From the NCBI GenBank assembly GCA_009776745.1, contig WRNH01000001.1, positions 1-64,000 of the forward strand: a stretch of DNA of 64,000 nucleotides. The letters run 5' to 3'. Source of the DNA: Endomicrobiia bacterium (GTDB taxonomy: Bacteria > Elusimicrobiota > Endomicrobiia > Endomicrobiales > Endomicrobiaceae). Shown one piece after another: positions 1 to 8,219 of the stretch. Position 1 is the first letter of the stretch; each line of letters opens with the position of its first letter. The notes under the pieces were generated by a model. That model worked only from the letters and a program-made list of their open reading frames with translations, did not search any database and was not told the origin of the DNA. The translations under genes and the position numbers were made by a program.

Positions 1-97
1 TTATCGCTGCCGTCAATGTCGTTTTGCCGTGGTCCACGTGCCCTATTGTTCCTATGTTTACATGCGGCTTGCTTCTGTCAAACTTTTCTTTTGCCAT
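1..97 (-). CDS. tuf: Elongation factor Tu, N-terminal fragment
   Basis: Only the first 32 codons are in the window; the gene continues beyond base 1. The translation begins [20 protein letters not shown] and continues into VDHGKTT, the G1 (P-loop) motif of EF-Tu, the GTPase that delivers aminoacyl-tRNA to the ribosome. The ATG (complement of 95-97) follows a G-rich Shine-Dalgarno (GGGGGAAA). It is preceded on the same strand by tRNA-Thr, tRNA-Gly and tRNA-Tyr, the conserved tufB operon order, so it is probably co-transcribed with them and depends on tRNA processing for its 5' end. Identification is certain; whether a second tuf copy exists cannot be seen. Confidence 0.97.
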   Translation of the reverse strand, partial: MAKEKFDRSKPHVNIGTIGHVDHGKTTLTAAI

Positions 98-150
98 TTT
101 ATTTCCCCCAAATTTTATTGGTTTATATATTTTGCTGCCGTATAAATATT

Positions 151-222
151 AGCCGAGGATGGGAATTGAACCCACGACCACCTCCTTACCAAGGAGGTGC
201 TCTACCACTGAGCCACCTCGGC
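151..222 (-). tRNA. tRNA-Thr (GGU anticodon)
   Basis: The minus strand folds into a 72-nt cloverleaf: 7-bp acceptor GCCGAGG/CCTCGGC, a CCTCC/GGAGG anticodon stem around loop TTGGTAA (anticodon GGT) and a T-arm with TTCAATT. The 3' CCA is not encoded. It lies between tRNA-Gly and tuf and is probably excised from the same transcript. Confidence 0.96.
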
Positions 223-327
223 AAAGCACTTACAACTACAGGGTTTAATAGAGCAGTTAACGTGTGCGGGCTTTAACAAAACTTATTGCGAAACGATATC
301 TAAATTCTACTCTCTCTGCCGTTAATA

Positions 328-398
328 AGCGGGAGACGGGAATCGAACCCGCGTGGCCAGCTTGGAAGGCTGGAGCACTACCATTGTGCTACTCCCGC
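328..398 (-). tRNA. tRNA-Gly (UCC anticodon)
   Basis: Minus-strand cloverleaf of 71 nt with acceptor GCGGGAG/CTCCCGC, anticodon stem CCAGC/GCTGG around loop CTTCCAA (anticodon TCC) and T-loop TTCGATT. CCA is not encoded. It is the middle tRNA of the Tyr-Gly-Thr-tuf transcript. Confidence 0.96.
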
Positions 399-400
399 AC

Positions 401-461
401 AACGACAGGAAATAGATAAAAGATGTTGTGTTTATTTATCTATTACCTTTTACCTGCCGTT
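401..461. repeat. Family 1 hairpin element between tRNA-Tyr and tRNA-Gly
   Basis: Left arm starts AACGACAGG and contains AAATAGATAAA; the right arm contains TTTATCTATT and ends CCTGCCGTT. The arms pair with one small gap in the left arm. This is the smallest complete copy and shows that the elements also occur between tRNA genes, not only between coding genes. Confidence 0.75.
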
Positions 462-465
462 AGAT

Positions 466-548
466 TGGGGGCGGATGGATTTGAACCACCGAAGGGCAAG
501 CCCGCCAGATTTACAGTCTGGTGCATTAGACCACTCTGCCACACCCCC
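466..548 (-). tRNA. tRNA-Tyr (GUA anticodon)
   Basis: Minus-strand 83-nt class II tRNA with acceptor GGGGGTG/CGCCCCC (one T-G pair), anticodon loop CTGTAAA (GTA), a long variable arm (GGGC...GCCC) as expected for bacterial tRNA-Tyr, and T-loop TTCAAAT. Discriminator base A; CCA is not encoded. First gene of the tRNA-tuf transcript. Confidence 0.96.
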
Positions 549-603
549 GTCAACAATTTTTTATTGAAAAGGAAAAAAGAACCTTTGTATCAGTAATCTG
601 TTG

Positions 604-633
604 ATTATACAACAAAAATCTTTTAGATGTCAA
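604..633 (-). promoter_or_regulatory. Sigma-70 promoter of the tRNA-Tyr/Gly/Thr-tuf operon
   Basis: On the minus strand TTGACA (628-633) and TATAAT (604-609) are separated by 18 bases, both perfect consensus hexamers. The predicted start lies about 50 nt upstream of tRNA-Tyr, as expected for a strong stable-RNA promoter. Confidence 0.85.
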
Positions 634-656
634 ATTTTTTGAAAAGGACTCATCTT

Positions 657-1271
657 CTACTTAAACAGATATTTAACCGCAGCAAAACCCAAAACCAAAA
701 GAACAAAGAATATTACGGAAAGGATGTTAAAATATTTCTCTATCACATATTGTATTTTGGGACCGAACAGCCTTAATGCCGCGGCTACTATAAAAAACCT
801 TCCGCCTCTTCCAAGCGCTGATGCGGCAAATAAAATCAGCAGAGAAATTTTACTGAAACCCGCAAGTATTGTCATCAGTTTGTACGGTATCGGAGTAAAT
901 GCTCCCGCTAATATGGTTATAAAAGCATTATCCGCATACATTTTATTCAAAGTAGCCGCGGAATCATGCAAATTATAAAAATTTATGATGGCTATTCCTA
1001 TTGTTTCATAAAAAAGAACGCCTATAAAATATCCAAGGAACGCTCCGCTGACAGAACCCGCCGTGCATATCAAGGCTTTCCTCCACCAGCTTTTGGGATT
1101 AGCCGCCACCAAAGGGATCAATAAAACGTCCGGCGGAACAGGGAAAAAAGAACTTTCAATGAAAGCTATGCCGAACAGCGCGTATCCGGAACTTTTTTTA
1201 TGCGACCAACTCACAGTCCAGTCATACATTCTGCGCAGCAATGCAAAAGGATAGCTGATTATTTTTTTCAT
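657..1271 (-). CDS. DedA / VTT-domain membrane protein (YqaA-like)
   Basis: 204 residues with the DedA (SNARE-associated, VTT) family pattern: an N-terminal re-entrant hydrophobic segment with FIESSFFPVPPDVLL, a glycine-rich helix (GSVSGAFLGYFIG), the middle motif AGAFTPIPYKLMTILAG and a C-terminal hydrophobic helix. The family acts in membrane lipid (polyprenyl-phosphate or phospholipid) translocation; the short YqaA subgroup is little studied. I chose the ATG at 1269-1271 over an upstream TTG because a TTGACA-17-TAGAAT promoter ends about 10 nt before it. There is no Shine-Dalgarno, so the message would be nearly leaderless. Confidence 0.85.
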   Translation of the reverse strand: MKKIISYPFALLRRMYDWTVSWSHKKSSGYALFGIAFIESSFFPVPPDVLLIPLVAANPKSWWRKALICTAGSVSGAFLGYFIGVLFYETIGIAIINFYNLHDSAATLNKMYADNAFITILAGAFTPIPYKLMTILAGFSKISLLILFAASALGRGGRFFIVAAALRLFGPKIQYVIEKYFNILSVIFFVLLVLGFAAVKYLFK

Positions 1272-1281
1272 ATAGTTTGTT

Positions 1282-1310
1282 ATTCTAGTATTTGCCGGTA
1301 TTATTGTCAA
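1282..1310 (-). promoter_or_regulatory. Promoter of the DedA-like gene, nearly leaderless
   Basis: Minus strand TTGACA (1305-1310), 17-base spacer, TAGAAT (1282-1287). The predicted transcription start is about 4 nt before the ATG, leaving no room for a ribosome-binding site. Confidence 0.75.
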
Positions 1311-1358
1311 ATGGAAACGGATTTAGCAATCATGACTGTTCTGCATTATTAAATTATG

Positions 1359-1364
1359 TATAAT
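1359..1364 (+). promoter_or_regulatory. Candidate -10 box for rsmE-mtaB-comEC
   Basis: A perfect TATAAT lies 31 nt before the rsmE ATG, but no good -35 hexamer is visible at 17-18 bases. Start of the message would be near 1371, leaving AGGAG as the Shine-Dalgarno of rsmE. Confidence 0.4.
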
Positions 1365-1395
1365 ATGGATACATCATTTATAGGAGTTAACAATA

Positions 1396-2124
1396 ATGCA
1401 TTTTTATGTAAAACCTGAAAATATTAAAAACAATTTATTCTCAATGGATAATGAACTGGCGCATTATGTCGCAAATGTCAGGCGTTTTGCGCAAGACGAT
1501 GAAATAATGATTTTCGACGGGCTTGGAAACTCTTATAAAGCCAAAATAACCGCCGTCTCAAAAAAGTTTATTGAAGGAAAAATAATATCATCGTCTTATA
1601 AAATGCCAGATTTCAAAGTAATTCTTTTTACGGCTATCCCAAAAGGAGACAGGTTTGAATGGCTGATAGAAAAAGCCGGAGAGCTCGGCATTTTCGAAAT
1701 AATTCCGATAAATACCAAAAGAAGCGTGAATACGTCTTTTTCCTCCAATAAACTTGAACGTTATGAAAAAATATCGCTTGCCGCAAGTTCTCAGTGCGGA
1801 AGAAATGACATAATGAAAATAAGCAATCCGGCCGATTTCAAAACCGCGTGTAAAAAGGCGGCGGGAAATGCAAATTGCCTTAATGTTCTTCCGTGGGAAA
1901 GCGATAATACTCCTCCGGCAAACATAATCAACGCCGGCAAATTTACCGGCGCGAATATATTTATCGGCCCAGAAGGCGGTTTTGAAAATGAAGAAATTGA
2001 ATTTGCAAGAAATCTCGGAATCAAAACAATAACATTAGGACATAACATATTAAGAGTTGAAACGGCCGCTGTCGCAGCAAGCGTGCTCATATTTAATTCT
2101 TTCGGAATTTACGGATCGAAATGA
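1396..2124 (+). CDS. rsmE: 16S rRNA (uracil-1498-N3)-methyltransferase RsmE
   Basis: 242 residues, the normal length. RsmE methylates U1498 of 16S rRNA in the 30S decoding region using SAM. An N-terminal PUA-like part (HYVANVRRFAQDDEIMIFDG) is followed by the SPOUT domain with its knot motifs: IPKGDRFEWLIEKAGELG near 85-102, FIGPEGGFENEE near 190-201 and LRVETAAVAASV near 219-230. The start follows AGGAG at good spacing. Its stop overlaps the start of mtaB (ATGA), so the two are translationally coupled. Confidence 0.95.
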   Translation: MHFYVKPENIKNNLFSMDNELAHYVANVRRFAQDDEIMIFDGLGNSYKAKITAVSKKFIEGKIISSSYKMPDFKVILFTAIPKGDRFEWLIEKAGELGIFEIIPINTKRSVNTSFSSNKLERYEKISLAASSQCGRNDIMKISNPADFKTACKKAAGNANCLNVLPWESDNTPPANIINAGKFTGANIFIGPEGGFENEEIEFARNLGIKTITLGHNILRVETAAVAASVLIFNSFGIYGSK

Positions 2125-3326
2125 AAACATACTATATACACACCTTCGGCTGCAAAGTAAACCGGTATGAAACGCAGCTGATTTCGGAAAAATTCAAAAA
2201 GGACGGTTTTGAACAGGCTTTAAAGCCCGAGGAAGCCAATATAATCATTTTCAATTCGTGTACCGTTACCGCTGAAGCGGATAAAGAGTGCGAATATTTT
2301 TTGCGTAAAGTATCGAAGTTTGAACGCTCTGAGAAAATATTTATCACCGGATGTCTTGTGAAAAACAAAGCCGAATATATAAAAAATAAATTCCCTGAAA
2401 TTCAAATCATTACGGAAAAATCTGAATTGTTTTCCGAACCGTCAAAACAAATAATACGCGGTTTTGACAAACGTTCAAGGGCATTTGTAAAAATACAGGA
2501 CGGATGCGACAGCTTTTGCAGTTACTGCATAGTGCCTTATGTGCGCAATAAATTGTGGAGCAAACCTGCCGAAACCGTCATTGAAGAAATTAAAAATCTT
2601 GTAAATAACGGATACCCTGAAATAGTCCTGACCGGAATACACGTAGGGAAATGGCGTGGTCAGCAGGACGGAGGCGTGGCCACATCCTTCGTCCCATTGA
2701 CATTGCCAACTCTGATTGGAAAAATAGTAAAAATACCTTCGCAATTCAGGATTAGGATATCGTCTGTTGAGATAAACGAAATTGATAATAATCTGATTGA
2801 AACAATGAAAGAATATCCCGATAAAATATGCAGGCATCTTCATATACCGCTTCAGTCGGGAAGCGATGAAATTCTTAAATCAATGAACAGGCATTATGAT
2901 ACGGCAAGTTTTGAAAAAAAAGTAAAAAGCATAATTACCGAGCTCCCTGAGCTTGCATTGACAAGCGATATTATCACGGGGTTTCCCGGAGAAACGGAAA
3001 AACATCATAAAGAAACCTGCGATTTTATAAAAAAAATGCCTTTTGCAAGATTGCATATTTTCCGGTATTCCGACAGGGAAGGCACAAAGGCTTCCGGATT
3101 TGGGAATAAAGTTCATCCTGATGAAATAAAAAAACGTTCAAACGATCTTTTTGAAATTGACGGATTAAAAAGAAAGAATTTTTTAAACGAAAATACCGGC
3201 AAAAAAAGAAAAGCCGTAAGTATCGGCGATAAAAAAGCCTTGACGGACAATTATATTACCGTTAAAACCGATAAAAAAAGAAAAGGAATTTTTGAAATTA
3301 CGGTTTTGGAAGACAGCGAAGTGTAA
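2121..3326 (+). CDS. mtaB: tRNA t6A37 methylthiotransferase MtaB
   Basis: 401-residue radical-SAM methylthiotransferase that converts t6A37 to ms2t6A37 in tRNAs reading ANN codons. The N-terminal UPF0004 domain has the three cluster cysteines (FGCKVNRYE at Cys11, NSCTVT near 47, TGCLVK near 81). The radical-SAM core has GCDSFCSYCIVPY near 129-141 (CxxxCxxC). The C-terminal part (about 345-401) is Lys-rich and corresponds to the TRAM region. The CTVTAEADKE and GCKVNRYE motifs favour MtaB over MiaB or RimO. Second gene of the rsmE operon. Confidence 0.93.
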   Translation: MKTYYIHTFGCKVNRYETQLISEKFKKDGFEQALKPEEANIIIFNSCTVTAEADKECEYFLRKVSKFERSEKIFITGCLVKNKAEYIKNKFPEIQIITEKSELFSEPSKQIIRGFDKRSRAFVKIQDGCDSFCSYCIVPYVRNKLWSKPAETVIEEIKNLVNNGYPEIVLTGIHVGKWRGQQDGGVATSFVPLTLPTLIGKIVKIPSQFRIRISSVEINEIDNNLIETMKEYPDKICRHLHIPLQSGSDEILKSMNRHYDTASFEKKVKSIITELPELALTSDIITGFPGETEKHHKETCDFIKKMPFARLHIFRYSDREGTKASGFGNKVHPDEIKKRSNDLFEIDGLKRKNFLNENTGKKRKAVSIGDKKALTDNYITVKTDKKRKGIFEITVLEDSEV

Positions 3327-3328
3327 AA

Positions 3329-5236
3329 ATGAATAAACCCGTCAAGACATCTCCAAAAACAAAATTTTTGAAACGGCTAACGCGGATTGCTTCCCGTTCA
3401 ACGAAGTTTATACAGAACAAAACCGCGGGACTCAAAACAAGTTTTATGGCAATGACGGCAAAAACAAAGTTTTTAAAAACGCCCGTTATATTTAAGCGCC
3501 CCGTCATAACTGTTTTTTTGTTTTATGCCGCGTTTTTGATATTTCTTGACTGCATCGGCATATTTGATCCTCAAAAACAAAGTTTTTTGCTGTATTTTAC
3601 GCAGTATAATAAACCGGTTTCCGTCGAAGGCAAAGTTATTTCAAATCCGGAAATTACGGAATACGGACAAAAATTTATACTGCAGGCAAAGCGCATAAAC
3701 GAATTTTCCGTCAATGAAAAAATACTCGTCAACTCTCCCGCCGGATATAAAATATCTTACGGAGACATAATAAACATTGAAGGCGCAATTTCAAAACCTA
3801 AAGAAGCGGATTTCCCTTTGGTTTTCGATTATCGGCAATATTTGGCAAGGCTCGGGATTTATACGCTCTTTAGAGTTTATTCTTTTGAATACATAGAGTC
3901 AAAACCGAACCCCGTTAAAAAATTCGCGCTTTGGCTGCAGCGGGATATAGTAAAAAAAATAGACAATTATTTTAAGAAAGCGTATGCGGATATTTTAAAA
4001 CCCATAATTATCGGCGATAAAACTTCTATAGACCCTCGGACAAAAGAAAATTTTATCGACGCGGGCCTTATGCACGTTCTTGTGGTAAGCGGGCTGCACG
4101 TAGGTTTTGTCGGAGCCATGATTTTGGTTATTTTGAAGCTCTGCGGACTTTCATTGAAAAAAGCCTCTCTTTTAAGCATACCCTTTATTTTTTTATACGC
4201 GCTGGCAACAGGGGCAAATCCGCCCGCGCTTAGAGCGGCAATAATGTTTTCATCAATATTAATAGCGCTGGCTTTGGACAGAGAACCTCTAATTTACAAT
4301 TCTCTGGCTCTTTCGGCTATTCTTATTTTACTTTTTCAGCCTCAGCAGCTTTTTACGGCTTCGTTTCACATGTCTTATGCAGCGACGATAGGGATAATAT
4401 ATTTTTACAAAGATATTTTTGGAATATTTGGAGATATAAAAAACGGCATTTTAAAGTTTTTTTGCGGAGTTTTTTCGGTTACGGTATCGGCGCAGCTTCT
4501 TCTTATTCCGGTTTGCATGTATTATTTCGGGAAAGTTTCATTAATTTCTTTTGCAGCAAATATAATTGTGGTTCCGTTGATAGGAGTAATAACGCCTTTA
4601 GGATTCATATTTTATTTTTTTACTTTTATTTTTTCTTATATTTCGCTGTTTTTGTCGGTTATTATTTCGATAATTCTTCACTTTATTCTTACTGCCGTCA
4701 ATATTTCGGCAGGATTTAGTTTTTCAACGGCGGCTGCCGCAAAGCCGGAAATTTGGCAGCTGACGCTGTTTTTTGTTTTCCTTTTCTTTATTACGCGTTT
4801 CAAAGATAAAAAACGTTTTATTTTTTCCGGAATATGCCTGATAATAAGTTTTTGCGGCATAACCGTTCCGAAATTTATTGCAAAAGACAGAGTTGCGTTC
4901 AACATTTACCGCGGGCAAAACATTACAGCCGTACAGTCAATAAACAATGGTCTAAGCGCTTTTATGCTTTACCAGCAGACGGACAGGTATGACAAATATT
5001 ACATAGATTCATTTCTGCAGTTTTTATCTTTCTCGGGAATAAAGAAAGCTGAAATATCATTCGTAGGATTTAACGAGACAGACGTATCAAACCAAATAAA
5101 AAACAAAAAAATGATTTTTGCCGAGGGCGAAAAACCTGAAGTTATCAAACTTAGCGTTGAAGAAAATAAAATTGATTTTGATATGGCTGGGAACGCCGAG
5201 ATTTTTGATGAAAAACAATCCGTCATTTTATTATAA
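3329..5236 (+). CDS. comEC: ComEC/Rec2-type competence channel, lacking a full C-terminal hydrolase domain
   Basis: 635 residues. The order is an N-terminal membrane pair, a soluble DUF4131-like part (about 85-200), then the polytopic Competence domain with the signature MHVLVVSGLHVGFVGA near 249-264 and the ANPPALRAAIMF motif. ComEC forms the inner-membrane channel for single-stranded DNA in natural transformation. The usual C-terminal metallo-beta-lactamase-like domain (LDVGQGD and HxHxDH motifs) is not there; only about 120 residues follow the last helix and they begin VAFNIYRGQNITAVQS, which looks like a decayed start of that domain. It starts 2 nt after mtaB. Its presence with pilins suggests DNA uptake is at least ancestral. 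Confidence 0.85.
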   Translation: MNKPVKTSPKTKFLKRLTRIASRSTKFIQNKTAGLKTSFMAMTAKTKFLKTPVIFKRPVITVFLFYAAFLIFLDCIGIFDPQKQSFLLYFTQYNKPVSVEGKVISNPEITEYGQKFILQAKRINEFSVNEKILVNSPAGYKISYGDIINIEGAISKPKEADFPLVFDYRQYLARLGIYTLFRVYSFEYIESKPNPVKKFALWLQRDIVKKIDNYFKKAYADILKPIIIGDKTSIDPRTKENFIDAGLMHVLVVSGLHVGFVGAMILVILKLCGLSLKKASLLSIPFIFLYALATGANPPALRAAIMFSSILIALALDREPLIYNSLALSAILILLFQPQQLFTASFHMSYAATIGIIYFYKDIFGIFGDIKNGILKFFCGVFSVTVSAQLLLIPVCMYYFGKVSLISFAANIIVVPLIGVITPLGFIFYFFTFIFSYISLFLSVIISIILHFILTAVNISAGFSFSTAAAAKPEIWQLTLFFVFLFFITRFKDKKRFIFSGICLIISFCGITVPKFIAKDRVAFNIYRGQNITAVQSINNGLSAFMLYQQTDRYDKYYIDSFLQFLSFSGIKKAEISFVGFNETDVSNQIKNKKMIFAEGEKPEVIKLSVEENKIDFDMAGNAEIFDEKQSVILL

Positions 5237-5377
5237 GTACTCCGATAAAAAATTTCATAAAAACGGGAGTATGCGAAGGTAAATAAACTTCCTAGGACAT
5301 TACAGTCGAGATATTTCGGGGGATTTAGCAAAAATATTATGCAATATCGCAATGCAAAAAAAGTCAATATTAAGCCG
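5237..5377. other. Convergent intergenic region
   Basis: Separates comEC from the minus-strand M23-like gene. A weak 7-bp inverted repeat (TACTCC...GGGAGTA, 5241-5274) has a long A-rich loop and no T-run, so it is not a convincing terminator. I see nothing else. Confidence 0.5.
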
Positions 5378-6031
5378 TTAAAGCATATCGTCGAGATACG
5401 GATACAATCCAAAATTATCGTCGCCGTACGTCAGGACCGTGAATTTTAAACTGTAGCCTTTTTTTGTAGGTCTTATGTTTCCTATTTTATCTCCGGTTTT
5501 TACAATATCTCCGACTTTTACGTCGACATCTCTTAAATATCCGTAATAGATATAAAAATTCTGGGCGGGATTAAAAAGCCATACGCAGTTTCCGCTTACG
5601 GAATTTAACGCGCCTCTTTTAGCATAAATGACTATTCCGTTATTGGCGGCGACAACATCAGCCGGAGCTGAGGCGTTTTTTGTTGAAACTTCAATATGAA
5701 TGTATTTCTGTCCTAAAAATTGGTCGCCTTCAAAAAACTTTGTCTCTGACGCCGCTTCAACAAGCGCTTTGTAAAACTTTTTAATGTCGGCAATATCTTT
5801 TCTGGAATAACCTTTTATGGGAAAAGCCCACGTCATATCTTCGATGATATTTTTATCTTCGGTATAATCAACTAAATTCTTCGTCAGCTTTTTTGCGTAA
5901 AACTCCGCTTCAGCCGAGGCAATGTTCCCTTTTCTCAGCTGAGTTTCAAAATCCGCCCAGTCCTGCAGCGCGTCAGCAAACGCAAAAACATAAATAAACA
6001 TTAAACTTAAAATAAAAATAATTTTTTTCAT
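5378..6031 (-). CDS. Exported M23 (LytM)-like protein with lost zinc ligands
   Basis: 217 residues with a signal peptide (MKKIIFILSLMFIYVFAFA). The C-terminal 100 residues follow the M23 endopeptidase fold in order: ANNGIVIYAKRG, VSGNCVWLFNP, FYIYYGYLRDVDVKVGDIVKTGDKIGNI, then a GYSLKFTVLTYG strand. The zinc and catalytic residues are gone: the first HxxxD motif is not recognisable, YAHL is YGYL, and the final HxH is SLK. It probably binds peptidoglycan or regulates another hydrolase rather than cutting. The start follows AAAAGGGG and a family 1 hairpin element lies upstream, between it and the symporter gene. Confidence 0.7.
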   Translation of the reverse strand: MKKIIFILSLMFIYVFAFADALQDWADFETQLRKGNIASAEAEFYAKKLTKNLVDYTEDKNIIEDMTWAFPIKGYSRKDIADIKKFYKALVEAASETKFFEGDQFLGQKYIHIEVSTKNASAPADVVAANNGIVIYAKRGALNSVSGNCVWLFNPAQNFYIYYGYLRDVDVKVGDIVKTGDKIGNIRPTKKGYSLKFTVLTYGDDNFGLYPYLDDML

Positions 6032-6044
6032 TATAACCCCTTTT

Positions 6045-6154
6045 GACGGCAATTACAAATTACGAATTACAAATTACAAATCAACTGCAACGACAGAGCG
6101 GCAATGCTGTTTTGTCGTTGATTTGTAATTTGTAATTCGTAATTTGTAATTGCC
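6045..6154. repeat. Family 1 hairpin element with a perfect 37-bp inverted repeat
   Basis: Arms 6048-6084 and 6118-6154 are exact reverse complements (37 of 37), built from repeated 7-mers of the type AATTACA. The 33-nt loop contains a smaller CGACA/TGTCG pair. It sits exactly between the symporter stop and the Shine-Dalgarno of the M23-like gene. Confidence 0.9.
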
Positions 6155-6158
6155 TTTT

Positions 6159-7616
6159 TTATATTCCCTTAAAAGCCTTCACGATTATTCTCGGATTTGG
6201 CTTTTTTGTAAATAAACTTACCAAAGGCACGACAAAAAACGGAACTATTATGGCGATGCTTGAAGCTAAAGGCGCTTTTGCCGGACCTAATATATAGAAC
6301 AGCGAGATCGCCAAAATTATTCCGCTAAACATACCGGCTTTTGCCCCTATCAGGGTCGTGCGTTTCCAGTAAATGCCGTAAACGTAAGGGGCTAAAAATC
6401 CTCCGGATATGACGCCCCACGATAAAGACATCAAAGTTATTATAAACGAAATTTCATATCTTGCGATAAAATAGGAGATCAGTATAAAAAGTCCGCTTAA
6501 GAAACGCATCATAAAAACGGAATTATTTTTTGAAATATTCGGATTGACATGCCCCTTATACAAATCTATCGCGACGCTGGACGCGGAAACCAAAACCAAA
6601 GCGGAAAGCGTCGACATCGACGCCGACAAAATAAGAAGAAGTATTACAAGCATAATGCCTTCCGGAAGATATTTTATCAGAAGTTCCGGGATCATCGCGT
6701 CAAAATTCGGAGCGCCGCTTGCAAACGTCACCGGAGCTTCGAAAAAAATATGCGCAAGCGCTCCCGTAAAATAAGCGCTGCCGGCAATAATAAGCGCAAA
6801 ACCCAAAGTCGCAAATGCGGCTATCTTAATAACTTTTTCGTCTTTGATCGAATAAAATTTTTGCACCATCTGAGGCAATCCCCATGCGCCGAAAGACGTC
6901 ATAAAAACTAAAGCCGCAAGCATTAAATAATTCGGCGGACTGACCGATGTAATGTGCGTATGGTAATTAAGGGATATCTGCTGGATCGAAGCGACAAGCC
7001 CTCCAGCTTTACCCGTCAAAATAACAACCATAAGAACAGCGCCTATTATCATTACGAAACCCTGAATAAAATCCGTGATCGTTACCGCAAAATATCCGCC
7101 CATAATAAGATAAACGCCTGTTATGGCGACCATTATCAGAAGGGCCGTATTAAACGAAATATTAAAATTCACCTCAAATAAATATCCCAGCCCCTTGAAA
7201 ACAGACGCCGCATAAGGAAGCAAAAATAAAAAAATCACGACGGCAGCTATTATTTTGAAATATTTGCCTCTGTACCTTTCCTGCAAAAACTCCGGCATTG
7301 TGACAACGTCCAGATTTTGAGTCATCCTTCTTGTTCTTCTGCCTAAAACTATCCATGCAAGAAAAGCTCCCAAAAAAGCATTGCCTAATGCGATCCAAAG
7401 CGCATTCAGACCGTAACCCCAGCCGAGCTTTCCTGCAAAACCTATAAAAATAACGGCGGAAAAATACGCTGTTCCGTATGCAAAAGCCGAAACCCACGGC
7501 CCGATACTTCTTGAACCGATAAAAAAATCATTAAGGGTTTTTGTTTTTGTCATTCCCCAAAAACCCGCGGCGATCATAACGATAACAAAAAACGATACTA
7601 CAATAATTGATGCCAT
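6159..7616 (-). CDS. Sodium:solute symporter family protein
   Basis: 485 residues with about 13 hydrophobic segments in the SSS (PutP/PanF/SglT) pattern: N-terminal helix then LNDFFIGSRSIGPWVSAFAYG, AWIVLGRRTRRM, the family motif in GGYFAVTITDFIQGFVM (near 190-206) and SASMSTLSALVLVSAS (near 350-365). It imports an organic solute with Na+; the substrate is not readable, but the next genes upstream handle aryl acids, so an aryl or amino acid is a fair guess. The long frame upstream is translation of a hairpin element; I placed the start at the ATG ending at 7616, after AAAAAGGGG. Confidence 0.88.
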   Translation of the reverse strand: MASIIVVSFFVIVMIAAGFWGMTKTKTLNDFFIGSRSIGPWVSAFAYGTAYFSAVIFIGFAGKLGWGYGLNALWIALGNAFLGAFLAWIVLGRRTRRMTQNLDVVTMPEFLQERYRGKYFKIIAAVVIFLFLLPYAASVFKGLGYLFEVNFNISFNTALLIMVAITGVYLIMGGYFAVTITDFIQGFVMIIGAVLMVVILTGKAGGLVASIQQISLNYHTHITSVSPPNYLMLAALVFMTSFGAWGLPQMVQKFYSIKDEKVIKIAAFATLGFALIIAGSAYFTGALAHIFFEAPVTFASGAPNFDAMIPELLIKYLPEGIMLVILLLILSASMSTLSALVLVSASSVAIDLYKGHVNPNISKNNSVFMMRFLSGLFILISYFIARYEISFIITLMSLSWGVISGGFLAPYVYGIYWKRTTLIGAKAGMFSGIILAISLFYILGPAKAPLASSIAIIVPFFVVPLVSLFTKKPNPRIIVKAFKGI

Positions 7617-7632
7617 TTTTAATCCCCTTTTT

Positions 7633-7789
7633 AACGGCAGATAATAGGTAATAGGTAAAAGGTAATAGGTTTTGGTGTTTTCGCAAAGCGAAAACCTAAA
7701 ATAGGTTTCGGCAATCCTGCGACTACGCGCAGGACAGGCGCCGAAGCACAATACATATTACCTGTTACCTATTACCTTTTACCTATTTA
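7633..7789. repeat. Family 1 hairpin element between the ACT gene and the symporter
   Basis: Arms are repeats of GGTAATA/GGTAAAA (7641-7670) and their complement (7757-7788). The centre holds the small hairpin TTTTCGCAAAGCGAAAA and a diverged TTTCGGC...GCCGAA pair. The right arm reaches into the ACT gene and supplies its TAG stop. Confidence 0.85.
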
Positions 7790-8208
7790 TAAATCTTATC
7801 CTCATCAAGCACGTTTACGCCGATTTCTTTTAAAACGACTTCCGCATCAGGATGATTTTCAATTTCTAAAATCATCGCGGCGGTTTTTCCGTCGTTAAGA
7901 AGAAAACCGTAGCAATCTTCTATATTCATTCCTTTTGCTGAAAGTTTTTGAAGCAAATCATAAAAAGCGCCGGGAACGTTTTCAAGAACGGCGGCGGCTA
8001 TTTTTCTTTCAGTAACGGTAATTTTTTGTTTTTTAAGTTCGTCATAAGCTTTTTGCGGATCATTGACCAAAAGTTTTACTACTCCGAAATTACCGGCGCT
8101 CGCAAGAGACATTGCTCTCAAATTTATCTTATTTTCGGCAAGCACTTTCATTATTTTTTCAAGCCTTCCCGGCTTGTTTTCCAAAAACACCGACAAATGA
8201 AATGGCAT
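7783..8208 (-). CDS. Tandem ACT-domain protein
   Basis: 141 residues forming two ACT domains (about 3-68 and 70-137), for example VFLENKPGRLEKIMKVLAE and then VLENVPGAFYDLLQKLSA. ACT domains bind amino acids and give allosteric control. Small double-ACT proteins are typical partners of phenylacetate-CoA ligase genes in anaerobes and archaea, which is the gene immediately upstream here, so it probably senses an aromatic amino acid in arylacid metabolism. The ATG follows GGAGG. The last codon pair and the stop (TATAAATAG) come from the adjacent hairpin element. Confidence 0.88.
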   Translation of the reverse strand: MPFHLSVFLENKPGRLEKIMKVLAENKINLRAMSLASAGNFGVVKLLVNDPQKAYDELKKQKITVTERKIAAAVLENVPGAFYDLLQKLSAKGMNIEDCYGFLLNDGKTAAMILEIENHPDAEVVLKEIGVNVLDEDKIYK

Positions 8209-8219
8209 AAAACCTCCAT

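Noticed and set aside
16-276. Plus-strand frame across tuf and tRNA-Thr
   Set aside because: Overlaps two certain genes on the opposite strand.
7617-7751. Long N-terminal extension of the symporter reading frame
   Set aside because: It is translation of a hairpin element (YYLLPITYYLPL-type words). The ATG at 7616 has a Shine-Dalgarno. The same applies to extensions before recN, the second autotransporter, the lipid kinase-like gene, the hydrogenase large subunit and hppA.
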